From the NCBI GenBank assembly GCA_022843845.1, contig JALHMW010000031.1:1-54578 (forward strand): a DNA stretch of 54,578 nt. Direction: 5' to 3'. This document shows, piece after piece, positions 35,249 through 46,434 of the stretch (position 1 is its first letter; every line of letters starts with the position of its first letter). Below the pieces are notes generated by a model, which saw only the letters and a program-made list of their open reading frames with translations, searched no databases and was not told the DNA's origin. A program made the translations under genes and the position numbers. This DNA comes from Archangium sp. GTDB lineage: Bacteria > Myxococcota > Myxococcia > Myxococcales > Myxococcaceae.

Positions 35249-35839
35249 CTACAGCGGGAACCCGAGGCCCACCTTGAGGCCCGGGTACCCGAGCTCGACG
35301 CGCAACGTGATGGCGTCGGTGATGGCGTACATGATGCCCAGCTGCGCGACGATGCCCGCGCCGATGACGCCGTTGCAGACCCCGCCCCAGCACCAGTCGC
35401 CCAGGAAGCGCAGCTCGATCGCCGCGCCGAGCTTCAGGTAGCCAGAGAACTTCTGGGAGAAGTGCAGCGCCCACATCGCCTCGATGGGAATCGCGAGCAT
35501 CGCGCCGAAGAAGCGGGACGCGCCGAGCGCATACAGGTCGGCGCCGATCTCGATGCTGAACGAGTCGTTCACGCTCGGGACGAAGCCGTCGTGGAGGATC
35601 GGCTGCAGGTAGCGGCCTCCGATGCTGAACGGAACGCCGCCGTAGCCGAAGTAGCCGGCGGGGAAGCCGATGAAGAGCGAGATCATCGGGTGCCGACGCT
35701 GCGGGCTCGCGTCCGACAGCGAGCCGGGTCCGCGCAAGCTCGGGTCGAGGCTGGCCGCGGGCCTCGCCTCGTCAGCGAGCGCGGTGGCGGAAGAGAACGA
35801 CGAAACGACGAGCACGGTGGCGAGAGCGAACGAGCGCAT
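35249..35839 (-). CDS. Small outer membrane beta-barrel-like protein
   Basis: A 196-residue exported protein (signal MRSFALATVLVVSSFSSATA). The mature part has alternating hydrophobic strands such as ISLFIGFPAGYFGYGG, FSIEIGADLYALG and ITLRVELGYPGLKVGLGF, ending in a hydrophobic strand. This is consistent with an 8-strand barrel. The ATG at 35839 has GGAG seven bases upstream. No family name. Confidence 0.65.
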   Translation of the reverse strand: MRSFALATVLVVSSFSSATALADEARPAASLDPSLRGPGSLSDASPQRRHPMISLFIGFPAGYFGYGGVPFSIGGRYLQPILHDGFVPSVNDSFSIEIGADLYALGASRFFGAMLAIPIEAMWALHFSQKFSGYLKLGAAIELRFLGDWCWGGVCNGVIGAGIVAQLGIMYAITDAITLRVELGYPGLKVGLGFPL

Positions 35840-35925
35840 GAGGTCTCCGTGAGGCATGTGAGGCCGGCGCACTGTACCCGCATGATCGAGACGCCGAGCC
35901 AGAATCGTGAGTAGACGTCTGCAGC

Positions 35926-36567
35926 ATGGGCCCTCGTCGCCTCTTCATCGCAGGAGCCACCGGCGCCGTCGGCAAGGTCCTCATCCCCATGGCCGATCGC
36001 CACGCCCTCCCGGTGGTGCCGCACGTTCGCCCGAAGAGCGCGTCGAGCCTCTCGCACCCCAACGTCGTCGCGATCGACCTGGCCGACGCCGGGCTCTCCG
36101 CTGCCATGCAGGGGTGCACGACCGTCGTGCAGCTCATCGGCACCATGAAGAACCGGTTCGCGAAGGGTGACACCTACGAGACGAGCGACATCGGCACCAC
36201 GCGCCAGCTCGTCGAGGCGGCGAAGCGCGCTGGCGTCGACCACCTCGTGCTGCTCTCGTCAGTCCTCGCCGGGCACCCGATAGGCGCCTACCTCGAGGCC
36301 AAAGCGAAGGCCGAGGCGCTGGTGAGGGAGAGCGGACTCGGCTTCACGATTTTTCGCCCTGCGGCGTTCGAGGACCGCGGCGGCGATTCGATGCCGGTCG
36401 CACGGGCCTTCACCTCGTTCTTCGGCTTGACGAGGTACCAGCCCATCACGCTCGCGGAGCTGGCGTCGGCGCTGCTCCACGTCGCGAAGGAGCGCGCTCC
36501 GCTCGGGGTCGCGCTCGAAGGCAAGACGCTGTGGGACGTGGTGCAGGCAGCGTCGGCGCTGCGCTGA
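35926..36567 (+). CDS. NAD(P)-binding atypical short-chain dehydrogenase-like protein
   Basis: A 213-residue Rossmann protein: LFIAGATGAVGKVLIP binds the dinucleotide (GxxGxxG). The YLEAKAKAEALV segment carries the YxxxK arrangement of extended/atypical SDRs, and FTIFRPAAFEDRGGDSM follows. It resembles NmrA- and complex I NDUFA9-like proteins. Whether it is an enzyme or a redox sensor cannot be told. Confidence 0.8.
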   Translation: MGPRRLFIAGATGAVGKVLIPMADRHALPVVPHVRPKSASSLSHPNVVAIDLADAGLSAAMQGCTTVVQLIGTMKNRFAKGDTYETSDIGTTRQLVEAAKRAGVDHLVLLSSVLAGHPIGAYLEAKAKAEALVRESGLGFTIFRPAAFEDRGGDSMPVARAFTSFFGLTRYQPITLAELASALLHVAKERAPLGVALEGKTLWDVVQAASALR

Positions 36568-36575
36568 CTCCGCGC

Positions 36576-37031
36576 TCAGCGCTTCTTCGGCCGCTTCGCT
36601 GAAGGCCTTGGCGCCGACGGCTTCGGGCCGACGAGCTCGATGCGCACGGTCGCGCCGCTCTTCCCCAGCGCCGCGTCCATGAACTCGGCCTCGGGCTTCG
36701 TGCCTTCCCACACCACCGCCGGCAGCCGCGCCAGCGCGCTGGCCACCTCGGCCTCGCTCGCGTCGAGCACCTTCGCCAGCACGCCAAACGCCTTGCCGCC
36801 CTTCGGGAGCGCGTCGACGAACACCCGGAACTTCCCGTGCGCCACCATCAGCGCCTGACGGGCCGCGGGGGTTGGCAGGCCGGCGTTCTTCGCCTCGAAG
36901 CCATGGCCGCACGCGCACCCGAACGACTCGGCCCAGCTGAGCGTGCCTTTGACGATGGACTGCTCGACGACCAGCGCTCCGGCTTTGCGGCAGGCGGCAC
37001 AGACGGTTGGGAGCGAGGCGGCGCACGGCAT
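36576..37031 (-). CDS. Zinc-ribbon protein with possible L7/L12-like tail
   Basis: A 151-residue protein starting MPCAASLPTVCAACRKAG. Two cysteine pairs (CAAC and CACG) could form a zinc ribbon in the first 40 residues. The C-terminal half (GKAFGVLAKVLDASEAEVA ... AEFMDAALGKSGATVRIEL) has the helix spacing of the ribosomal L7/L12 C-terminal domain. The tail is Lys/Arg-rich. The L7/L12 resemblance is tentative. It converges on the preceding SDR gene. Confidence 0.55.
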   Translation of the reverse strand: MPCAASLPTVCAACRKAGALVVEQSIVKGTLSWAESFGCACGHGFEAKNAGLPTPAARQALMVAHGKFRVFVDALPKGGKAFGVLAKVLDASEAEVASALARLPAVVWEGTKPEAEFMDAALGKSGATVRIELVGPKPSAPRPSAKRPKKR

Positions 37032-37185
37032 ACGCCACAGCGTAGCGCCTTCAGGTGGGCTCTCGACACGCGAGAAATGAGTGGAGCGTCCGCGCACGTC
37101 CCACGCGAAGGATGCGCAGGCCGTTGATCGCTGGGGCGCCGACCTCCGGCACTTCGTTTGCTGAGGGTCTCGTCAGGGGGAACGA

Positions 37186-37917
37186 ATGAACGGAGATTGG
37201 TTCGAGGCACGTGAGGTGGTGGAGCCGAAGGAGCCGACGCGCTTCTTCACCGAGGCGCAGGCCCGGCTGCGACGGCTGGGGGCCGCGTCGTTGACCGACG
37301 GGGAGCTGCTCGCGGTGCTCGGCGGGGCGAAGGACGAGCGCGACGTGGAGCCACTGCTCACGCATGGCCTGGCGCACCTGCTCGAGACGCCAGAGCTCTC
37401 GTTCGAGCTCGCGCCCTTGCTGACGGCCCGGTTGCTCGCGTCGATGGAGCTCGCCCACCGCCTGCCGCAGCGCAAGCTGGAGCGCCCGAAGCTCTTCACC
37501 CCGCACGCCATCGCCGCCTGGGCCCGAACGCAGCTGGTCCAGCGCCGGCTCGAAGAGACGTGGGTGCTCTCGCTCAACACGCGCAACGTGCTCTTGCGGT
37601 TCGATCGCGTCTCGACCGGCGGCGTCGACCACTGCACCATCGATGCGCGAGAAGCGCTGGCTCCAGCCGTCGCGTGCCGCGCGAGTGGCCTGGTGCTCCT
37701 CCACACGCACCCGGGCGGTGACCCGGAGCCCTCGGCGCAGGACGTCGCGATGACTCGCAAGCTGAAAGTCGCCGCGCAGCAGCTCAACATCACCCTGCTC
37801 GACCACGTGGTGCTCTCCGACACGGGCTACCTCTCGATGCTCGAGAAGGGCCTGCTCGACAGCGCCCGTGGCTCGGCCCTCATGCGTCGGCCGATCCTGG
37901 CCGACGAAGACGATTGA
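37186..37917 (+). CDS. radC: RadC family (MPN+/JAMM) protein
   Basis: A 243-residue protein. The C-terminal JAMM metal site is intact: LLHTHPGGDPEPSAQDV gives HxHP...SxxD. The N-terminal half carries the UPF0758 helical region. RadC proteins were named for DNA repair, but their molecular role is unsettled. It lies 24 bases before recQ and may be co-transcribed, so a DNA-related role is plausible. Confidence 0.88.
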   Translation: MNGDWFEAREVVEPKEPTRFFTEAQARLRRLGAASLTDGELLAVLGGAKDERDVEPLLTHGLAHLLETPELSFELAPLLTARLLASMELAHRLPQRKLERPKLFTPHAIAAWARTQLVQRRLEETWVLSLNTRNVLLRFDRVSTGGVDHCTIDAREALAPAVACRASGLVLLHTHPGGDPEPSAQDVAMTRKLKVAAQQLNITLLDHVVLSDTGYLSMLEKGLLDSARGSALMRRPILADEDD

Positions 37918-37941
37918 CCTGCGATCGACGGGAGTGCACTC

Positions 37942-39987
37942 ATGCGCGCGGTGTCAGCCGACCTGCCGTTCTTGACTGAAATGACGAAGGGCCTCGACGC
38001 GTTCGCGCTCTCGACGTTCCGTCACGGACAGGCGCAGGTCATCAGCTCGGTGTTGTCGGGCCGCAACACGGTGGTGGTGATGCCGACGGGCGCGGGCAAG
38101 TCGCTCTGCTACCAGCTGCCGGCGACCCTGCTCGATGGCGTGACGGTGGTGGTGTCTCCGCTCATCGCGCTCATGCAGGACCAGGTGGAGGGGCTGACGG
38201 CGCGGGGCATTCCTGCCGCGTTCATCAACTCCACCTTGAGCGAGGGCGAGCGGGCCGACCGTCAGCGCAAGCTGCGCGGCGGTGAGTACAAGCTCGTCTA
38301 CGTCGCGCCGGAGCGCTTCCGCAGCGAGGCCTTCGTCTCGGCGCTGATGGACGCCCGCGTCGCGCTCTTCGCCATCGACGAAGCGCACTGCATCTCGCAG
38401 TGGGGTCACGACTTCCGCCCCGACTACGCGCTGCTGGGACAGGTCCGAAAGCGGCTGCGCCCGCCTCGCACGGTCGCGCTCACCGCCACGGCCACGCCCG
38501 AGGTTCGAGACGACATCGCGCGCGTGTTGCTGATGAAGGAGCCGCAGATCTTCGTCGCCGGCTTCGATCGCCCCAACCTCTTCCTCGACGTGGTGAACGT
38601 CGCGGGTGAAGACGACAAACGCCGCGCGAGCGCAGCGCTGGCGAACGAAGGCAGCGGCATCATCTACTGCAACACCCGCAAGCAGGCCGAGGGGCTGCAC
38701 CAGGCGCTCACCACCAAGAAGGTCGACGCGGTGCTGTACCACGCAGGCATGCCTGACGAGGCGCGGCGCGAGGCGCAGGAGGCCTTCATGGCGCGGCCCG
38801 AGGCGGTGGCCGTCGCGACGAACGCGTTCGGCATGGGCATCGACAAGCCGGGCATTCGCTTCGTGGCGCACGCCGGCATTCCGCGCGCGGTCGAGGCCTA
38901 CTACCAGGAGATCGGCCGCGCCGGCCGCGACGGCCAGCCCGCCCACGCGGTGCTCTTCTTCAACCACGCCGACGTCTACACGCAGGAGCGGTTGATTCAG
39001 TCGAACCACCCACCGCCGACGCTGTTCCGCGATCTGTGGCAGGTGCTCCGGCAGGAGTCGACGTTCCAACGGGGCGTGCACCAGCTCGCCGCGCAGCTCG
39101 GCTCGAGCGAGTTCGAGGTGTCGGCGGCGCTGAAAGTGCTCGAGCGTGAAGGCCTGCTCGCGCGAGGCAGCCGCGGTGAAGGGCGCTACGGCATCACGAT
39201 TCTGCCCGAGTCGGCTGGCCATCATCCACGCAGCCCCGAGGTGAAGGCGCTGTGGACGGCGCTCCTCGCAGCCTTTCCGGTTGGCACTCGCGCCACCACG
39301 GAGCTCTCGCAGCTGGGCCGACGCAGCGGGCTCGATGAAGAGCGCATTCGTCACGGCCTCTCGGCGCTCGAGCGCGCCGGCAGCATCACCGTGCAGCGCC
39401 CGTTCGCGGGCCGCACCATTCAGGCGTTGAAGGACGAGCCGTGGGACTCGCTCGGCGTCAGCCTCGAGCGCGTGCGCGAGCAGGAGCGCAGTCAGCTGCT
39501 CCTCCTCAAGCGAATGACCGAGTACGCGTACACCAAGCGGTGCCGGCGCGGCTTTTTGCTCCGGTACTTCGGTGAAGAGACGCCCTGGGGCCAGCAGTGC
39601 GGCAGCTGCGACGTGTGCGCCGGCAGCAAGGTGACGATGCCCTCGAAGTCGACCAGCCGCGCCGACGCGCCGACCCTCGGCACCACCGCCCTGCCCGGCC
39701 AGTACAGCGTGCTCGCCGTCGAAGAGCTGAAGCGGTTTCGGCGTGAGCTTTCGGCTGACCTCGGCGTGCCGCCGTTCATCATCTTCAACGACGCGACGCT
39801 GTATGGGCTGGCCGCAGCGCTGCCCACCACGAAGCCCGAGTTCCTGCGCATCAAGGGCACGGGTGAGGCGAAGTGGGAGCGGTTCGGCGCGAAAATCACG
39901 CAGATCTGCTTGATGGCCCGCGCGGCGGGTGACGTCGCGCAGCCGATGGCCGAGTCGGTCGCGAAGCGGCGCGTTCGGCGGGCCTGA
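37942..39987 (+). CDS. recQ: ATP-dependent DNA helicase RecQ
   Basis: A 681-residue superfamily 2 helicase. Walker A MPTGAGKSLCYQLPA is near residue 50, DEAHCISQWGHDFRPDY near 147, and the RecA2 motif QEIGRAGRDG follows. An RQC region with a four-Cys zinc site (KRCRRGFLLRYFG, QQCGSCDVC, about 533-560) is followed by a C-terminal HRDC domain (about 590-660). It unwinds 3'-tailed DNA in recombination repair. Confidence 0.96.
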   Translation: MRAVSADLPFLTEMTKGLDAFALSTFRHGQAQVISSVLSGRNTVVVMPTGAGKSLCYQLPATLLDGVTVVVSPLIALMQDQVEGLTARGIPAAFINSTLSEGERADRQRKLRGGEYKLVYVAPERFRSEAFVSALMDARVALFAIDEAHCISQWGHDFRPDYALLGQVRKRLRPPRTVALTATATPEVRDDIARVLLMKEPQIFVAGFDRPNLFLDVVNVAGEDDKRRASAALANEGSGIIYCNTRKQAEGLHQALTTKKVDAVLYHAGMPDEARREAQEAFMARPEAVAVATNAFGMGIDKPGIRFVAHAGIPRAVEAYYQEIGRAGRDGQPAHAVLFFNHADVYTQERLIQSNHPPPTLFRDLWQVLRQESTFQRGVHQLAAQLGSSEFEVSAALKVLEREGLLARGSRGEGRYGITILPESAGHHPRSPEVKALWTALLAAFPVGTRATTELSQLGRRSGLDEERIRHGLSALERAGSITVQRPFAGRTIQALKDEPWDSLGVSLERVREQERSQLLLLKRMTEYAYTKRCRRGFLLRYFGEETPWGQQCGSCDVCAGSKVTMPSKSTSRADAPTLGTTALPGQYSVLAVEELKRFRRELSADLGVPPFIIFNDATLYGLAAALPTTKPEFLRIKGTGEAKWERFGAKITQICLMARAAGDVAQPMAESVAKRRVRRA

Positions 39988-40101
39988 CGCCTTCGCGCAA
40001 CTGGAAATCGTCGCTTCGATGTCATGGAACGGCGCGACCCGTCACTCCTCCCGAAAGAATCCTGAGGGCTCCAGCGAATGCAGCGATATCGTCCGTCGAC
40101 C

Positions 40102-40557
40102 ATGACCCGGTTCCTCTCGTCCCTGGCGCTCTCGAGCGTCGTGCTCTTCTCAGGATGCCTCGGCCAACCTCCCAAAGAGTGCTCGGCGTGCGGCGACACC
40201 TGCGTCGATCTGCAGACTGACTCGAAGAACTGCGGCGCCTGCGGCACCCTCTGCGGCGGCGGAACGGCGTGTACGGCTGGCACCTGCACCCTGACGTGTG
40301 GCGCCTCGCTGCGGGCCTGCGCGGGCACCTGCGTCGACGCGAAGAACGACCCGAAGCACTGCGGCGCCTGCGGCAACGCGTGCCCGATGGACCAGTACTG
40401 CAAAGAGGGCGTCTGCGCGGTGGCGAACGGCTGCGTCGCTCCACGACAGGTCTGCGGAGCCGTCTGCACCGACGTCACCATCGACGCCCGCAACTGTGGC
40501 GCCTGCGGAATGTTGTGCGCTGGTGGCCGCGCCTGCATCAACCGGATGTGTCAGTAA
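40102..40557 (+). CDS. Stig1-like Cys-rich lipoprotein
   Basis: A 151-residue lipoprotein (signal to LFSGC). The mature part has three tandem Cys-rich units, each with the NCGACG or HCGACG core preceded by a Cx3CVD-like segment: CVDLQTDSKNCGACGTLC, CVDAKNDPKHCGACGNAC and CTDVTIDARNCGACGMLC. This is the pattern of the Stig1-type repeat common in myxobacterial surface proteins. The next gene is a collagen-like lipoprotein 24 bases on, so they may form a pair. Confidence 0.8.
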   Translation: MTRFLSSLALSSVVLFSGCLGQPPKECSACGDTCVDLQTDSKNCGACGTLCGGGTACTAGTCTLTCGASLRACAGTCVDAKNDPKHCGACGNACPMDQYCKEGVCAVANGCVAPRQVCGAVCTDVTIDARNCGACGMLCAGGRACINRMCQ

Positions 40558-40581
40558 CTTCTTTCCCCCGGAGAACGACCG

Positions 40582-41955
40582 ATGAAACACCTCGTATCGA
40601 TGTTGGCGTGTCTGGCCCTCGTGGCGTGCAGCAACGCGACACCGGGCCCGACGGGTTCGACGGGTCCCGCGGGGCCGATGGGCACACCGGGTGCGACGGG
40701 CCCGGCAGGAGAGCCCGTGCGCGTGAACGTGCTGATGCGCGGCAACGTCGACTGCCCCACCGGCGGCGTCGAGCTCGTCTCGGTCGATGGCCGGCGGGTC
40801 GTCTGCAATGGAGCGTCGGTGTCCGCTGATGGTGGGGGCGTGCAGGGGCCTGCTGGACCGGCGGGTCCTGCTGGTCCTGCAGGGATGAACGGCACCGCCG
40901 GGACGAATGGCACCAACGGAACGAACGGGACCAACGGGCTCGACGGCATCTCGGTGACGATCGCGACCGAGCCTCCTGGAGCCAACTGCGCCGCGGGCGG
41001 CATCTCGGCGACCGGCTGGGTCGACCTCGGGTTCAACGACGCAGGCATCGCCACCCGGTACGTCTGCAATGGCGCGAACGGAATGGGCGGCGCTCCACGC
41101 TTCTCCGATGGCGGCTTCATCACGGGCGGTGTCCTGTTCGTTGGACCAGACGCCGGCGTTCGGACGGACAACGGCTTGGTCTGGACCGGCAGCCTCTTGT
41201 TTTCGGACCGTGGTGTCCAAACGGGCAGCGGAGGGGACGTGCTCTTCGGACCTGGCCCGACCGGAATCTCGACCAATGTGAGTCTGGCAGCTGCGGGTGC
41301 TGCCGCCAGCGATCCAGGCTTCATCAATGGAGGCCTGCTCGAACTCCGCGCCGGCAACACCAATGCCTCGGGACCGATCCCGTGTCCGACGGGGCCCCGG
41401 AACAACAGTGTTCGAATCTACGCAGGTGACAACGTGTTCGCTTTGGCCTGTGGGACCGTGATGAACGGGGACATCGAGTTTTACGCGGGACATCAGCAAC
41501 CCGAGCGCATGAGAATCGTGGGCGACACCGGGAACGTCGGCATCGGCACCTCGACGCCTTCGCAGCGTCTCCAGGTCAACGGCAACGTCCTCGCGAACAA
41601 CGTCCTGCTGCCCTCCGATGCGCGACTGAAAGAGAACATCCACGGCATCGAGCGTTCGCGCGAGCTGCTCCGGCTGCTCAACGGCGTGCACTACACCTGG
41701 AAGAAGGACGCTCAGGCGAAGTTCGGCACGACGGGCGCTGAAGACGTCGGCCTGCTCGCGCAAGACGTGCAGAAGGTGCTGCCCGAGGCGGTCGTCACCC
41801 TGCCCGACGGCACGCTGACGGTGAACTACGACAAGGTGGTGCCGCTGCTCGTCGAGGCGCTGAAGGCGCAGGACGAGAAGCTCCGCGCGCTCGAGCAGAC
41901 GAACGAGCGCCTCAAGGCGATGGAGCGCAGGCTCGAGCAGCTCGAGCGGCACTGA
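40582..41955 (+). CDS. Collagen-like lipoprotein with S74 intramolecular chaperone
   Basis: A 457-residue lipoprotein (lipidated Cys16 in LVAC). Residues 22-45 and 86-122 are Gly-X-Y repeats (8 and 12 triplets: GPAGPAGPA, GTNGTNGTN), collagen-like. A beta-rich middle ends in NVGIGTSTPSQRLQV. Then from about residue 345 comes a peptidase S74 domain with Ser345 at the SDARLKENI cleavage motif, and a coiled-coil end. S74 domains help trimeric phage tail spikes fold and then cut themselves off. A trimeric surface fibre is inferred. Confidence 0.85.
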   Translation: MKHLVSMLACLALVACSNATPGPTGSTGPAGPMGTPGATGPAGEPVRVNVLMRGNVDCPTGGVELVSVDGRRVVCNGASVSADGGGVQGPAGPAGPAGPAGMNGTAGTNGTNGTNGTNGLDGISVTIATEPPGANCAAGGISATGWVDLGFNDAGIATRYVCNGANGMGGAPRFSDGGFITGGVLFVGPDAGVRTDNGLVWTGSLLFSDRGVQTGSGGDVLFGPGPTGISTNVSLAAAGAAASDPGFINGGLLELRAGNTNASGPIPCPTGPRNNSVRIYAGDNVFALACGTVMNGDIEFYAGHQQPERMRIVGDTGNVGIGTSTPSQRLQVNGNVLANNVLLPSDARLKENIHGIERSRELLRLLNGVHYTWKKDAQAKFGTTGAEDVGLLAQDVQKVLPEAVVTLPDGTLTVNYDKVVPLLVEALKAQDEKLRALEQTNERLKAMERRLEQLERH

Positions 41956-41974
41956 GACCGTTTCAGCAGTCGAC

Positions 41975-42008
41975 CGGGCCTCCATCCGCGAACGCGGTTG
42001 GAGGCCCG
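41975..42008. terminator. Bidirectional terminator between the fibre gene and glmS
   Basis: A near-perfect hairpin: CGGGCCTCCA pairs with TGGAGGCCCG (41975-41984 with 41999-42008) and an inner CCGCG/CGCGG stem closes on an AA loop. It lies between the stops of two convergent genes and can serve both strands. No long T tract follows on either side. Confidence 0.75.
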
Positions 42009-42015
42009 AGTCGTT

Positions 42016-43851
<1,836 letters not shown>

Positions 43852-43928
43852 GGAGTTTCCGACTTTCTGGCCGCTGACCGCGCGCCCGTGTTCCCCGAAC
43901 GAAAAGTGCCCACGAGGGCCTTCCCGGT

Positions 43929-45338
43929 TCAGCTGTTCGACTTGAGGCCTGCGAGCACCTTGCGACGACGCTCCGCCCAGCCCTCTTTGATGGTCTGCGG
44001 TGTGCGAGAGAGCGCCAGCGCCTGCGCCGGCACGTTCTCGGTGATGGTGCTGCCGGCCGCGATGAAGGCGCCGTCGCCGATCTTCACCGGCGCGACGAGC
44101 TGCGTGTCCGAGCCGATGAAGACGCCGTCGCCGAGCACGGTCTGGTGCTTGTTCACGCCGTCGTAGTTGCAGGTGATGGTGCCCGCGCCGATGTTGCAGC
44201 CGGCGCCGATCTCCGCGTCGCCGAGGTACGCGAGGTGGTTGGCCTTGCTGCCCTTCTTCAGGCGCGTCTTCTTCGTCTCCACGAAGTTGCCGACGTGCAC
44301 GCCCTCGTCGAGCACCGTGCCGGGCCGCAGCCGCGCGAACGGGCCGACGTGACAGCGCGGGCCGACGACGGCCTCTTCGCACACGGAGTACGGCTTCACT
44401 TCCGTGCCATCGCCGATGGTCGAGTGGTTCAGCACCGAGCCCTGGCCGATGGTGACGCCGCTGCCGATCTCGCACTCTCCCGAGATGGTGACGTTGGGGC
44501 CGATGACGGTGTCGGGGCCGATCTCGACGCCTTCGTCGATGAACGTCGACGCGGGGTGCTCCAGCGAGACGCCGGCGTGCATGTGACGACGGTTGATGCG
44601 CGCGCGGAGGAGCTCGGCTCGCTCGGCCAGCTCGGCACGATCGTTGGTGCCTTCGACTTCACGCGCGTCGGCCTCGACGATGGCCACCTCACCGAGCGCG
44701 GCGGCCTTCGCGACGATGTCGGTGAGGTACAGCTCGCCCTGCGCGTTGGCCGGCGTGAGCGTCTCGAGCGCGCCCCACAAGAAGCGCGCGTCGGCGACGT
44801 AGAGGCCTGCGTTGATCTCGGTGATGAGGCGCTGCTCGGGCGACGCGTCCTTGTGCTCGACGATGCCCTCGACCTTCCGCCCCGGCCCACGCAGCACGCG
44901 GCCATACCCCGTCGCGTCAGCCGGCTTGCAGGTCACCATCGCGAGCGGGCCCTTGCCGGCGCGAAACGCGGCGACGAGCTTCGTGAGGGTCTCGACGGTG
45001 AGGAGCGGCACGTCGCCCATGAGGATGAGGACCGCGCCGGTGAAGCCCGTGAGGCACCCTCGCGCCGCGGCGACGGCGTCTCCAGTTCCGCGCTGGTTCT
45101 CTTGAACGGCGAACGCGAGCGCCTGGCCCTCGAAGGCCTTGCTCATGGTGGCGCGCACCTGGTCGGCCTGATGGCCGATGACGGCGACGACCTGCTGGCA
45201 GCCCGACTCGAACGCCCGGGTGATGGGGTACCAGGCCAGCGGCCGCCCCAGGATGGGGTGCAGCACCTTGGCGGTCCCGGACTTCATGCGCGTGCCTTTT
45301 CCGGCACAGAGCACGACGGCAGCGAGCGGTGGGTTCAT
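43929..45338 (-). CDS. glmU: Bifunctional GlcNAc-1-P uridyltransferase / GlcN-1-P acetyltransferase
   Basis: A 469-residue enzyme. The N-terminal uridyltransferase has [11 protein letters not shown]. The C-terminal left-handed beta-helix has hexapeptide repeats such as [20 protein letters not shown] and the acetyltransferase region [15 protein letters not shown]. It makes UDP-GlcNAc from the product made by GlmS after mutase action. It is upstream of glmS in the same direction. Confidence 0.97.
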   Translation of the reverse strand: MNPPLAAVVLCAGKGTRMKSGTAKVLHPILGRPLAWYPITRAFESGCQQVVAVIGHQADQVRATMSKAFEGQALAFAVQENQRGTGDAVAAARGCLTGFTGAVLILMGDVPLLTVETLTKLVAAFRAGKGPLAMVTCKPADATGYGRVLRGPGRKVEGIVEHKDASPEQRLITEINAGLYVADARFLWGALETLTPANAQGELYLTDIVAKAAALGEVAIVEADAREVEGTNDRAELAERAELLRARINRRHMHAGVSLEHPASTFIDEGVEIGPDTVIGPNVTISGECEIGSGVTIGQGSVLNHSTIGDGTEVKPYSVCEEAVVGPRCHVGPFARLRPGTVLDEGVHVGNFVETKKTRLKKGSKANHLAYLGDAEIGAGCNIGAGTITCNYDGVNKHQTVLGDGVFIGSDTQLVAPVKIGDGAFIAAGSTITENVPAQALALSRTPQTIKEGWAERRRKVLAGLKSNS

Positions 45339-45422
45339 GTGGGCTGGTCTGTCAGACAGCGGGCCCGGGGGTCAACCGGGAGCGAGACGAACGCTCCACC
45401 GGCGACGCTCAATCAATTCGAC

Positions 45423-45569
45423 TCAGCTCAGCGACGACACGGCAGGCGTCTGAAGCACCACGCGGGTGACGGGCTTCTCGGTCGCGGCCTTGACCTGAAC
45501 GAGCATCACGCCCGTGCCCGGAAGGGCGCCGATCGCGAAACGGGGCTTGATGAACGTCGTGGTTTCCAT
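45423..45569 (-). CDS. Candidate 48-residue protein
   Basis: A small gene starting METTTFIKPRFAIGALPG and ending TRVVLQTPAVSSLS. AAGGA lies about nine bases upstream, and G/C preference at third positions fits coding. It has no membrane segment, no cysteine and no known family. An in-frame upstream extension to 45638 is less likely. It lies between glmU and the sigma operon, facing glmU's direction. Confidence 0.5.
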   Translation of the reverse strand: METTTFIKPRFAIGALPGTGVMLVQVKAATEKPVTRVVLQTPAVSSLS

Positions 45570-45715
45570 GGCTTCTGTTCCTTCGGGCTTCGACTCTCGG
45601 CCTGCTGTCGAAACCTGCATGACGCATCCCGTCAGCAAAGGGCATGCCCGTCATGGCGCATGCGTTGATTCAGGTGGTTAGGGCGTCTGTCCGTCCGTGC
45701 GCCCTGTGACAAGCA

Positions 45716-45751
45716 TGGCACCAATGCCACACCTGCCTGCAACGTAGGCAG
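45716..45751. promoter_or_regulatory. Two inverted repeats upstream of the sigma operon
   Basis: TGGCA-CCAA-TGCCA (45716-45729) and CTGCCT-GCAACGT-AGGCAG (45733-45751) lie side by side, within 40 bases. They fall in the gap before the ECF-like sigma gene and could be binding sites for a dimeric regulator. No canonical promoter could be assigned. Confidence 0.4.
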
Positions 45752-45786
45752 AGACCCGCCAGCGTCGGGACAGGTGAAACGAAAGT

Positions 45787-46434
45787 GTGTCGCGCACGGG
45801 GTTTCGCGCTTGTCTGCACACAGGGACTGCGGTTGTGTCGCCGCTCGTGTCGCAGGCCTCCCCCCGTCAGCCTGGAAGAGTCTTCGAGGCGTCGACGTTC
45901 GAGCGGCTGCTCGACTTTCTCGGCGGCACGGACGCGACCTCGAAAGCGGAGAAGTACCGGCAGGTGCGCGATCGGCTGGAGTCGTTCTTCCGGTGGCGCG
46001 GGCTCGGCGATGCGTCGGGGCTGGCGGATGACACGCTCGATCGCGTCGCGCGCAGAGTGGAAGCCGGAGAAGTGCGCACGTCGACGCCGAACGCGTTCGT
46101 GGTGGGCGTCGCGCGCATGGTGGCGCTCGAGGCGGGCCGGAAGGATCGCAAAGACGTCACCATCGACGATCGCAGCATCGCGGCGCCAGCACCGGCGGAA
46201 CCGGAAGACGAGCTGCGGCTGCGCGCCCTCGACAGCTGTCTGGAAGGACTCGTGACGGCCGAGCGAAACCTGGTGTTGGGCTACTACCGCGACGAGGGCC
46301 CGAGCCGCATCGCAGGCAGGGCGAAGCTGGCGCAGTCACTGGGGACGACGGTGGAGGCGCTGCGGGTGCGTGCGTTCCGGCTGCGCGCCCGGCTCGAGCA
46401 GTGTGTGCAGGGCAAACTCGAGGGCGCGAAATGA
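45787..46434 (+). CDS. ECF-like sigma factor
   Basis: Up to 215 residues. RDRLESFFRWRGLGDASGLAD and AFVVGVARMVALE match the region 2 pattern of ECF sigma factors seen in myxobacteria and planctomycetes. The C-terminal LAQSLGTTVEALRVRAFRLR is a region 4 helix-turn-helix. It would direct RNA polymerase to the operon or a stress set. The start may instead be the GTG at 45835. Its stop overlaps the next ATG (ATGA). Confidence 0.75.
   Translation: MSRTGFRACLHTGTAVVSPLVSQASPRQPGRVFEASTFERLLDFLGGTDATSKAEKYRQVRDRLESFFRWRGLGDASGLADDTLDRVARRVEAGEVRTSTPNAFVVGVARMVALEAGRKDRKDVTIDDRSIAAPAPAEPEDELRLRALDSCLEGLVTAERNLVLGYYRDEGPSRIAGRAKLAQSLGTTVEALRVRAFRLRARLEQCVQGKLEGAK

Noticed and set aside
43852..43928. 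A glmS ribozyme between glmU and glmS
   Set aside because: Only 77 bases, with no conserved ribozyme core.
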